The position numbers were made by a program, and so were the translations under genes. From Planctomycetaceae bacterium (GTDB lineage Bacteria > Planctomycetota > Phycisphaerae > Phycisphaerales > SM1A02), in assembly GCA_002684315.1 (NCBI GenBank), contig NYVB01000173.1, positions 1 to 16,134 on the forward strand: a stretch of 16,134 nt of DNA, written 5' to 3'. Positions 1 to 6,858 of the stretch are shown here, piece by piece (position 1 is the first letter of the stretch; each line of letters opens with the position of its first letter). Under the pieces are notes generated by a model. It saw only the letters and a list, made by a program, of their open reading frames with translations. It was not told the DNA's origin and ran no database searches.

Positions 1-31
1 TGCAGCCATCTGCGTGTATCTTGATGCCGCA

Positions 32-105
32 GGGCTGGTAGCTCAGTGGTCCAGAGCCCCCGACTCATAATCGGCGAGACCCCGGTTCGAATCCGGGCCG
101 GCCCA
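32..105 (+). tRNA. tRNA with CAT anticodon (elongator Met, or Ile2 read by lysidine-modified C34)
   Basis: A complete 74-nt cloverleaf can be folded: acceptor GGGCTGG pairs with CCGGCCC (one T-G wobble), D stem GCTC/GAGC, anticodon loop CTCATAA with anticodon CAT, a 5-nt variable loop, and T arm CCCGG-TTCGAAT-CCGGG, with discriminator A105. The first acceptor pair is G-C, so it lacks the 1-72 mismatch typical of bacterial initiator tRNA. It is therefore elongator Met or the Ile2 species whose C34 becomes lysidine; sequence alone does not settle which. The outermost anticodon-stem pair is a C-C mismatch. CCA is not encoded, so it must be added after transcription. A TATCTT at 17-22 could be the -10 box; the matching -35 would lie outside the window. 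Confidence 0.93.
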
Positions 106-110
106 TTCCC

Positions 111-1085
111 TCACAACGTCGTTCGCTCTTTCGGGCGTGCGATCAGAAACCCCTGCCGGTTCACCTCTTCGATGACCGATGCATCATGCAGTGCCGGATT
201 CGTGTGGTTGAGATGAATGAAACGGATGGATCCCGGCGCATTTCTGACGCGTTCGGCGAAGCGTTCCATCGAATCGATCATCGGTGGGTGTGGAATCATC
301 CTCAGATTGCGACCGGGAATCTCTCGTCCGTCGTAGAAGGTCGCATCGACATAGGCGACGTCGACGCCTTCGAACAGACTGTCGATGAAATCCGGACCGA
401 CGGATGGGGCATCCCAGCGATCTATGTCCGGAACAAACAGGACCGTCTTGCTCGGGCCGTGGATTCGATACGCCATCGTGTCGGAGAATTCATCGCGATG
501 CGGAACCGGAACGGGCTCGATCCACAGTCCGGGGAGAATCTCGAACCGGACTCCGGGTTCGAAGGTCCTGAGAACGATCTGCTTGAGTTGGATCAGTTGA
601 GACCAGGGTCCGTTTGAACGGAGGTACTCCGCGAATCGAGGGCTGACATGAACCGGAACGGCATTCGTCGACGCCACCTCGCGACCGAAATGGGCCAACC
701 CGAGATAATGACCGATGTGTGCATGAGTCAACAGAACGCCGTCCACGGGCGATCGCCCCCTCCCACTGACCCCGGCAAGTCCATGAAGCATTGAAATCTG
801 CTCGTCGATTGCGGGAGTGGCTTCGATGAGAAGAAGCTTTTTCGTCCTGCGATCGATGATTCCAAGAGACGCCGGTAATTCGCGCCGCCCACTGGCCCTC
901 GCCTCGGAGCAGCAGGGACGTTCACAGCCGACGTGGGGCATGCCGCCATCCTGAGCTCGGCCGAGAACCACGACTTCGTATTGTGGTTCGGGCATCTCAG
1001 CCTGAGATTCCAAATCGACCGATTCATGAGAAGGAACCTGAAGAATCAGGCTTAGAACGACGAAAAGAAGTGTGAAGATGCTCAT
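111..1085 (-). CDS. exported PqqB-like metallo-beta-lactamase-fold hydrolase
   Basis: This 324-residue protein starts with a hydrophobic export-type segment (residues 1-18), which suggests it acts outside the cytoplasm. The mature part resembles the PqqB branch of the metallo-beta-lactamase fold: an LGRAQDGGMPHVGC start (41-54) with a nearby Cys-Cys (58-59), then the metal motif HAHIGHYLGL (121-130; H121, H123, H126), VPHRDE (H196), VPDIDRW (D220), DATF (D247) and HLNHTNP (H291, H294). The usual HxHxDH aspartate is Gly125. No other PQQ genes are nearby, so a role in PQQ synthesis is not supported; many bacteria carry PqqB-like hydrolases of unknown substrate. The ATG at 1085 lacks a clear ribosome site, but no better standard start is seen upstream in frame. 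The gene converges on the CAT tRNA with a 5-bp gap. The family call is fairly sure; the substrate is unknown. Confidence 0.85.
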   Translation of the reverse strand: MSIFTLLFVVLSLILQVPSHESVDLESQAEMPEPQYEVVVLGRAQDGGMPHVGCERPCCSEARASGRRELPASLGIIDRRTKKLLLIEATPAIDEQISMLHGLAGVSGRGRSPVDGVLLTHAHIGHYLGLAHFGREVASTNAVPVHVSPRFAEYLRSNGPWSQLIQLKQIVLRTFEPGVRFEILPGLWIEPVPVPHRDEFSDTMAYRIHGPSKTVLFVPDIDRWDAPSVGPDFIDSLFEGVDVAYVDATFYDGREIPGRNLRMIPHPPMIDSMERFAERVRNAPGSIRFIHLNHTNPALHDASVIEEVNRQGFLIARPKERTTL

Positions 1086-1191
1086 CAGGACAAGGTACTT
1101 GGCTTCTCTTCGATCTGCCGCTTGCCTGAGACTGAAAAGGGGGAGATACTACTACCAGATGCCATGAGGGCCGAATCAAGGAACTGAACCG

Positions 1192-1524
1192 ATGGACCCG
1201 ACCCGTAGGAAACATGATCGAAACGAACAGACGGCCAATGCCGCCCTGCTCGCGATCATGCTTTTGATCGCATCCGGGGCCACACTCCAGATTCAGACAC
1301 CAGGCGTTCGCTCGAACACATCCTCGAATCGCATTTCGGTGATACATCGTGCACATGCCACCACTCAGGATCTGCTTGTCTGCAGCCAGGTCTCCTTCGA
1401 GACCAAGGCTGAGACGTATTGGAACCCCCGTCCCGGGGATCTCCACGACACCACGCTGTTCGAAGGTCGACAATGCGCCGACGACAGAAAACGTCGAAAC
1501 CTGCCACCACCTCACCGAGCCTGA
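1192..1524 (+). CDS. possible small membrane-anchored protein, unrecognised
   Basis: The 1086-1655 stretch between the PqqB-like gene and secA has no clearly recognisable gene. The best candidate is this 110-codon frame. An AAGGAA sits 8 nt before its ATG, a basic N-terminus (RRKHDR) precedes a hydrophobic segment at about residues 17-33, and the rest is polar. This would fit a single-pass anchored or exported protein, but I recognise no family and the C-terminal third is low in hydrophobic residues. A competing frame on the opposite strand (1024-1668) covers the same bases and also reads plausibly in part, but it has no ribosome site and runs into both neighbouring genes. The stretch may also be a decayed gene. 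Treat it as tentative. Confidence 0.28.
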   Translation: MDPTRRKHDRNEQTANAALLAIMLLIASGATLQIQTPGVRSNTSSNRISVIHRAHATTQDLLVCSQVSFETKAETYWNPRPGDLHDTTLFEGRQCADDRKRRNLPPPHRA

Positions 1525-1640
1525 GCTCGAAGGCGCCACACGGCGCATCTCATAGACCCAGGTGGAGTCGACTTCCCGCGGAAGATCGACACGCAACATG
1601 AATCCCAGAATCTGATCGACACCACTCCACGGTGTCATTT

Positions 1641-1646
1641 GAAAGG
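1641..1646 (+). promoter_or_regulatory. ribosome binding site of secA
   Basis: GAAAGG lies 9 nt upstream of the ATG at 1656. It decides between this start and an in-frame GTG at 1632, which has no ribosome site and would add eight residues unlike other SecA N-termini. Confidence 0.6.
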
Positions 1647-1655
1647 CATCAAGCC

Positions 1656-4600
1656 ATGGCCGTTCCAATCATCGGTAGCGTTTTGAAGAAGACTTTCGGT
1701 ACTCGCAACGACCGCATGGTCAAGCATTACCTCAGCAGAGTGGCGAAGATCAACGCGCTTGAAGGCGACTACGTCAATCTGACTGACCGGGAATTGAGAG
1801 CGAAGACCACCGAGTTCCGCACCCGCGTCCGTGACGGCGAGACCGCCTACGACATGATTCCCGAGATCTTCGCCGTCGCCCGTGAAGCGATGGACCGTTC
1901 GGTGGGAATCCGAAACATCTTCAATCCTGCTGAGGAATTCGATCGCGACACGCTTCCCGAATCGGTGCGTGCTCTGTTCGATCAGACCAAGGCAACCATG
2001 GAGGGCATCGAGGACGCACCACCGGAAGGCGACCTTGCCGGTTGCTCGGAACCGACTCCTTCGTGGCAGCTGGTCGACATTCCAGTCGAAATCTACCACG
2101 CAGTCCGCGAACTCTACCCAGATTCGAAGCCGCCCTTCAGAGCTCGCCCCTTCGATGTCCAGTTGATCGGCGGCGTCGTCCTTTCTCAGGGCAAGATCGC
2201 GGAAATGAAGACCGGCGAAGGCAAGACCATTGTCGCCCCACTGGCCTCGTACCTCGCATGCATCGAGGAGAAACAGGTCCACGTGATCACCGTCAACGAC
2301 TACCTGGTGCAACGTGACCGGGACTGGGTCTTCCCCTTCTATCGAGCGATGGGATTGACCGTCGGGGCCATCCATCCGCAACACATGCAGACTCCGGACG
2401 AGAAGAAACTGGCCTACACCTGCGATGCCATCTACGGCACCACCAGTGAGTTCGGTTTCGACTACCTCCGCGACAACATGAAACTGGATGCGCAGATGCA
2501 GTTCCAGAAGAAGCATGAATACGCGATCGTGGACGAAGTCGACTCCACGTTGATCGACGAGGCACGAACGCCTCTGATCATCTCCGGCCTGGCCCACCAG
2601 ACACGACCCAGATACGAACTCGCCGATCAACTGGCACGTCACCTCGTGGACAAGCAGATCGCCTGGACCGCCGCGGATGACAGGGTCAACAGCTGCGAGG
2701 TCGCCATCGCGGGACTCGAAGGAGATCTTAGAAACGCTTCGGACAAGTCACTGGCACCAGCCTTGAAGGAGAAGATCGCAGCCAAACGCGAGGAACTCCC
2801 GCGACTTGAATCCGAGCGGGATCGCTTCACACAATATTACGAGGTCGAACTGGACAAGAAGAAGGCGACCATCACCGACGAAGGCATCGCTGAAGCCCAG
2901 AGGAAGTCGAACATCGGCTCTTTCTACGTCGGTGAGAACGTCGACATGCCCCACCTCATGGAACAGTCGATCAGAGCGCACACCGTCTACCAGCGCGACC
3001 GTGACTACGTCGTCGCCCAGGATCAGAACGGTGAAGCGGGAATCGTGATCGTCGACCAGAACACCGGCCGAAAGATGGTCGGCAGACAGTGGTCTGACGG
3101 CCTTCATCAGGCGGTCGAGTGCCGGGAAGGCGTTCCGATCAAGGACGAGACCCAGACGATGGCCACCATCACCATCCAGAACTACTTCAAGATGTACGAG
3201 CGACTTTCCGGCATGACCGGTACGGCGGACACCGAAGCCACTGAATTCCACGAGATCTACTCGTTGGACGTGATCTCGATTCCAACTAACGTACCCATCC
3301 AGAGAAACGACCGGAACGACTGGGTCTTCTCGACCGAAAAGGGGAAATGGGATGCGATCGTGAGTGAGATCTCTCAGTATCACGAATCCGGTCGCCCCGT
3401 GCTGGTGGGCACGACCAGTGTCGACAAGAGTGAGATGCTCAGTCGCATGCTGAACAACGAAACCAACATTCCGCACGAGGTGCTGAACGCGAAGCAGCAT
3501 GAACGTGAGGCGGACATCGTCAAGAACGCCGGCCAGCTCGGTGCAGTCATGATCGCCACCAACATGGCGGGCCGTGGCACGGACATCAAGCTCGGAAGGA
3601 TCACCAGAGAACAACTTGTCGAGCACTGGAAGCGACTGGACATCTGCCCCCGCGAGGCTCAACCCGACTGGGATGACGACGACATCCTGACCGCGGTCTA
3701 TCGCCACCTCTGCATGAGACGAGCGGGCATGAAGAAGGAAGACGCACAGAAACTCGATCTCGGGGAGGCTCGCCGAGCGTTCATGCTTCATTGTGCGGAT
3801 GAGTTGGCTGAAAAGGGACTCGGCCTTCGTATTCCCAAACAGCCGACCTCCGGTGATGCACTTCAGGCCTGGGAGCAGGATCTGGCCGATGGCCTGGACG
3901 GTTCCGGCGTCGCGGGCCTCCACAAGCTTCAGATGTGGACCTCCATCGAACAACTGGGTGGCTTGCACATCGTGGGCACCGAACGTCATGAGTCACGCCG
4001 AATCGACAATCAGCTTCGAGGCCGAGCAGGTCGCCAGGGAGACAATGGTTCATCGAGATTCTTCCTCAGCCTCGAGGATGACCTGATGAAGATGTTCGCG
4101 GGAAAGATCGTGAATACGATCCTGTCGCGCAGTGGTTTCAAAGAAGGCGTGGTTCTGGAAGCAGGCATGCTGACGAAATCGGTGGCTCGAGCGCAGCGCA
4201 AGGTCGAGGAACGCAACTTCCAATGGCGCAAGAACATCCTCGAATACGATGAACCCATGGAGTACCAGAGACACTCCTTCTACGGCATGCGACAGCCGAT
4301 TCTCGAAGGCGAAGGCATCAAGGAACAGATCTTCGAACAACTGGAGAATGCCGTCTGGGAAAGCACTTCGACCTATCTCGGTCCTGACCACCGGAACAGT
4401 TGCATCGCCGAATGGATCTCCGAGAACTTCGGAGTCGAGATTCCCAAGGACAGATTCCGCAAGAAGGATCGAGAGGACATCCACCGATTGGTCAACGCGG
4501 AGACACGAGAGGATGCATTCTCGCTCATCCGAATCACCTCCACGGAATTCATGCCGGATGATGGAGACATCGAGGACATCGAATGGGCTGGTCTCGCGGA

Positions 4601-5834
4601 ATGGTGCAATGACGTCTACGGTTCGCAGATCACCGGCGAGGAGATCGAGGGATTGTCACGCAAGGAAGTCTGTGAGCGGTTCGACGAGGCGGCTGAGTCG
4701 AAATTCGCGAAGATCTCTCTGGAACCTCTGGACAAGTTCCTTGTTCCGGATTTTCAGAAACGAGAGCTCTGCGAGTGGACGAACCGCAAGTTCCTGACTG
4801 AACTGACGACCGAGGATCTCAAGGATGACAATGCGGTCGAAGATGTCGCGCCGATCCTCATGAAAGCCATACACACGGTCTATACCGTTCGTGAAAGGGA
4901 ATACCCGATCACCATGGCGCTTGAGAGGACGAACGTCCAGATGCAGTCGGACCCCAAGGCTGCCGTGACGAACTTCACCAGCTGGGTGAATTCGCGGTAC
5001 GAGTTGAACTGGTCACCAAACGCACTGCCCTCGGGTGACCCCGCCGAGCTGCGCACACTCCTGATCGAACAATCCGAGAAATGGACTCCGGATCGTTTCA
5101 AGAAGCGAGCTGAGATGATCTGCGAGAAGAACACATCGACCGATTCACTCACGAAGTGGCTCTCGGAGAATGCCAGAATCACACTGGGTGAAAAAGAGAT
5201 CGAAAGCATCGATGATGGTTCGAAATCAATTCTGGAAGTGACCACCACCGCTCTCGAAAAGCAGTTCAGATCGGAGCTCACCCAGTTCGAGCGATGGATA
5301 CTTCTTCAGATCCTCGATGCCTCGTGGAAGGACCACCTGCACCAGATGGACCAGGTCAAGGATGCCATCGGTTTTCGTTCATTCAGTCAGAAGGATCCAC
5401 GCATCGAATTCAAGCGCGAAGCCGCTCGACTCTATGACGAGATGCTCTCGGTCGTCGAGGACAAGACGACGGATGTGATCATGCGTGGAAAAATGTCCTA
5501 TCAAGGCCAGACACCCCCACCAGCGGATGAGCAGGCAGCACCCGCTGAGCAGGATTCGGATACGGAGGCTCAGAGCGCTCGAGGAGCGGTGGCAGCCGTC
5601 AATGAGGGGATCAAGACCCAGGCGACCGCCCCCAGGATCGTCAGACCTGCGGCTCAGGTACGGACGAAAAAGACACCAAATGCAGCAGCTTCCTCGGGCA
5701 GGACCGCTGTTCAGGCGATCGGCAGAAACGAAGTCGTCGTCCTGATCAATCCTGAAAACGGCGAACGCGAGGAGATGAAGTACAAGAAAGCCAAACCGCT
5801 GATCGAGCAAGGCTGGAGGCTGGCGGACGACTGA
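1656..5834 (+). CDS. secA: SecA preprotein translocase ATPase, extra-large form
   Basis: SecA drives preproteins through SecYEG by ATP hydrolysis at the inner membrane. The N-terminus (MAVPIIGSVLKKTFGTRNDR) and motifs are typical. Walker A is EMKTGEGKT (183-191), followed by TVNDYL, DEVDSTLIDEARTPLIISG (293-311), TNMAGRGTDIKLG (635-647) and ERHESRRIDNQLRGRAGRQGD (776-796). The conserved late block with LLQILDASWKDHL is at about 1216-1264. At 1392 residues it is far longer than the usual 800-900. The extra length sits in a charged helical insert in NBD1 (about 330-400), about 80 extra residues between GTDIKLG and GGLHIVG in NBD2, and a repeated region at about 905-1205 in the helical wing. An Ala/Pro/Gln linker leads to a tail starting IGRNE that lacks the usual cysteine zinc/SecB motif. 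All core catalytic motifs are intact. The identification is certain. Confidence 0.98.
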   Translation: MAVPIIGSVLKKTFGTRNDRMVKHYLSRVAKINALEGDYVNLTDRELRAKTTEFRTRVRDGETAYDMIPEIFAVAREAMDRSVGIRNIFNPAEEFDRDTLPESVRALFDQTKATMEGIEDAPPEGDLAGCSEPTPSWQLVDIPVEIYHAVRELYPDSKPPFRARPFDVQLIGGVVLSQGKIAEMKTGEGKTIVAPLASYLACIEEKQVHVITVNDYLVQRDRDWVFPFYRAMGLTVGAIHPQHMQTPDEKKLAYTCDAIYGTTSEFGFDYLRDNMKLDAQMQFQKKHEYAIVDEVDSTLIDEARTPLIISGLAHQTRPRYELADQLARHLVDKQIAWTAADDRVNSCEVAIAGLEGDLRNASDKSLAPALKEKIAAKREELPRLESERDRFTQYYEVELDKKKATITDEGIAEAQRKSNIGSFYVGENVDMPHLMEQSIRAHTVYQRDRDYVVAQDQNGEAGIVIVDQNTGRKMVGRQWSDGLHQAVECREGVPIKDETQTMATITIQNYFKMYERLSGMTGTADTEATEFHEIYSLDVISIPTNVPIQRNDRNDWVFSTEKGKWDAIVSEISQYHESGRPVLVGTTSVDKSEMLSRMLNNETNIPHEVLNAKQHEREADIVKNAGQLGAVMIATNMAGRGTDIKLGRITREQLVEHWKRLDICPREAQPDWDDDDILTAVYRHLCMRRAGMKKEDAQKLDLGEARRAFMLHCADELAEKGLGLRIPKQPTSGDALQAWEQDLADGLDGSGVAGLHKLQMWTSIEQLGGLHIVGTERHESRRIDNQLRGRAGRQGDNGSSRFFLSLEDDLMKMFAGKIVNTILSRSGFKEGVVLEAGMLTKSVARAQRKVEERNFQWRKNILEYDEPMEYQRHSFYGMRQPILEGEGIKEQIFEQLENAVWESTSTYLGPDHRNSCIAEWISENFGVEIPKDRFRKKDREDIHRLVNAETREDAFSLIRITSTEFMPDDGDIEDIEWAGLAEWCNDVYGSQITGEEIEGLSRKEVCERFDEAAESKFAKISLEPLDKFLVPDFQKRELCEWTNRKFLTELTTEDLKDDNAVEDVAPILMKAIHTVYTVREREYPITMALERTNVQMQSDPKAAVTNFTSWVNSRYELNWSPNALPSGDPAELRTLLIEQSEKWTPDRFKKRAEMICEKNTSTDSLTKWLSENARITLGEKEIESIDDGSKSILEVTTTALEKQFRSELTQFERWILLQILDASWKDHLHQMDQVKDAIGFRSFSQKDPRIEFKREAARLYDEMLSVVEDKTTDVIMRGKMSYQGQTPPPADEQAAPAEQDSDTEAQSARGAVAAVNEGIKTQATAPRIVRPAAQVRTKKTPNAAASSGRTAVQAIGRNEVVVLINPENGEREEMKYKKAKPLIEQGWRLADD
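4374..5276 (+). repeat. five degenerate repeats of about 60 residues inside SecA
   Basis: Within the SecA wing region the pattern hydrophobic-x-x-W-x-[NSD]-x-x-[FYA] recurs five times: AEWISENFG, AEWCNDVYG, CEWTNRKFL, TSWVNSRYE and TKWLSENAR. The tryptophans are at SecA residues 920, 983, 1041, 1110 and 1168, so spacing is 58-69 residues. Each is followed by a short hydrophobic beat and a helical stretch. The copies have diverged strongly, so this is an old protein-level repeat and not a DNA repeat. Ordinary SecA wing domains appear to have one such unit. I found it by eye, without a statistical test. Confidence 0.5.
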
Positions 5835-5856
5835 GGTCGGCTGAGGCCGGGCGGGG

Positions 5857-5884
5857 TTGATATGGGCGGCAGAAACGCTATCCT
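5857..5884 (+). promoter_or_regulatory. putative promoter of tRNA-Lys
   Basis: TTGATA (5857-5862) and TATCCT (5879-5884) are separated by 16 bp. Transcription would start about 7 nt later, at or next to the first base of the tRNA (5891). It lies between the secA stop and the tRNA. Confidence 0.5.
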
Positions 5885-5890
5885 CGTATC

Positions 5891-5964
5891 GCCTTCGTAG
5901 CTCAGTTGGTTAGAGCAGCTGACTCTTAATCAGCGGGTCCTCGGTTCGAGTCCGAGCGAGGGTA
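5891..5964 (+). tRNA. tRNA-Lys (CTT)
   Basis: A full 74-nt cloverleaf is visible: acceptor GCCTTCG/CGAGGGT (with G-T and T-G wobbles), D stem GCTC/GAGC, anticodon stem GCTGA/TCAGC around loop CTCTTAA (anticodon CTT, Lys), variable loop GGGTC, T arm CTCGG-TTCGAGT-CCGAG, and discriminator A5964. CCA is not encoded. It sits 56 nt after the secA stop and is followed by a strong hairpin. Confidence 0.96.
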
Positions 5965-5970
5965 CTTTGT

Positions 5971-6004
5971 ACAGGAACCTCTGCCCTTGGGCGGGGGTTC
6001 CTGT
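5971..6004 (+). terminator. long hairpin after tRNA-Lys, possible terminator
   Basis: ACAGGAACC pairs perfectly with GGTTCCTGT. The stem continues inward through T-G, C-G and T-G pairs and then GCC/GGC around a CTTG loop. It begins 6 nt after the tRNA. There is no T-run behind it, so it may be a weak terminator or a 3'-end stabiliser or processing signal. Confidence 0.4.
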
Positions 6005-6065
6005 CGTTCGAAAAGATGTTCGAGTCTTACCGGCCCCGGATCACCAGCCAGTGCCGACTGATGAA

Positions 6066-6179
6066 ATGACGGAATTGGATCGAAGACTCGAAGAGCTGAA
6101 ACGGTATCCTCTTGTGATGAGTTCTCTCTCAGCGAATGACCTCCAATCACGATTTGAAGTGTCCGATGCCTCTAAATGA
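6066..6179 (+). CDS. possible 37-residue small ORF ahead of the hypothetical gene
   Basis: An ATG at 6066 opens a short charged frame beginning MTELDRRLEELKRYPLVMSS that stops one base before an ATG (6181) of the following gene and overlaps its earlier starts. The first half would form an amphipathic helix. No ribosome site or family is recognised. It could be a coupled leader peptide or a chance frame. Confidence 0.18.
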   Translation: MTELDRRLEELKRYPLVMSSLSANDLQSRFEVSDASK

Positions 6180-6768
6180 AATGACACGCTGGTTTTTCAC
6201 TGAATCACGCTTGAGAGAAAGCAATCCATTTCATCGTTTCGAGACCGAGGTGCTGGATGCTCTGGATCACGTCGACGCCGAGATCGATTCCGCCGAGCGT
6301 CGCAGAATCAGGACGCTCGTGCTCGAGCGGACCGATCAGATCTTCGAATCCGACCTGAGTTGGGGCCAGAACATCTACAGCCGGGAGAATCTGAGATGGG
6401 TCTCGTTCATTGCAGGATACACCCTCGTCGTGCGAGAGAACCTGGAAGAGGCGCAACCGTTTCTTCTCAGTCTTGAAGAGAGGATTCAGACCTTTTCCCG
6501 GATTCGTTTTTTCTCCTTGTGGCTTCTCACGGCATGGACCATCATCATTCTGAGGAAGGTGCTGCCGAATAAATCCTACATACGAAGGATCAGGCTTGCC
6601 GCCTTGCTCAGGTTGACCTACCTCCCTTTCACCACGCCAGCGAACTGGACGTACGGGCACGACAGCTTCTATGAACGATTCTTCAACGCTCATTCATGCC
6701 ATGAAATGTGCGAAGTTCTGGCGAAAACGTGCCATCATTGGAAGAAGCTGGCTCGGTATGGGATATGA
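6166..6768 (+). CDS. hypothetical protein with hydrophobic segment and Cys/His-rich tail
   Basis: This protein of about 200 residues belongs to no family I recognise. Its first half is acidic and helical, including many glutamates and arginines. A hydrophobic stretch at about 119-136 (around LWLLTAWTIIIL), flanked by basic residues, could be one membrane segment or a buried helix. The last 27 residues hold a dense Cys/His cluster (H176, C178, H179, C182, C189, H190, H191), spaced in a way that could bind a metal ion. In-frame ATGs exist at 6136, 6166 and 6181. None has a convincing ribosome site, and 6166 is a compromise. The gene stands alone between tRNA-Lys and the sensor kinase on the same strand, 90 bp before the latter. 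Coding status is likely; function is unknown. Confidence 0.6.
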   Translation: MPLNEMTRWFFTESRLRESNPFHRFETEVLDALDHVDAEIDSAERRRIRTLVLERTDQIFESDLSWGQNIYSRENLRWVSFIAGYTLVVRENLEEAQPFLLSLEERIQTFSRIRFFSLWLLTAWTIIILRKVLPNKSYIRRIRLAALLRLTYLPFTTPANWTYGHDSFYERFFNAHSCHEMCEVLAKTCHHWKKLARYGI

Positions 6769-6843
6769 GCTGATTTCCATGCGATCATAAACAGGGAAGT
6801 CGAACAAGAGTGATGACATCCTCTTCAACAGTGCGAAGAGCCG

Positions 6844-6850
6844 CGGGAGG
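6844..6850 (+). promoter_or_regulatory. ribosome binding site deciding a TTG start for the sensor kinase
   Basis: CGGGAGG ends 8 nt before the TTG at 6859. The strong match supports the rare start, which places the N-terminus just before a membrane segment. Confidence 0.6.
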
Positions 6851-6858
6851 CTAACGAA

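Noticed and set aside
1024..1668. Minus-strand 214-codon frame between the PqqB-like gene and secA
   Set aside because: It starts with TTG inside secA, has no ribosome site, and overlaps the PqqB-like gene in its last 60 bases. It is only partly protein-like, so it is kept as an alternative in the findings.
2748..3989. Minus-strand 413-codon frame inside secA
   Set aside because: It is a shadow of secA, caused by codon bias on the opposite strand; it matches no family.
5926..6150. Minus-strand frame ending in DSNRGPAD
   Set aside because: It is antisense to tRNA-Lys and its hairpin; this peptide ending is a well-known false translation of tRNA T-arms.
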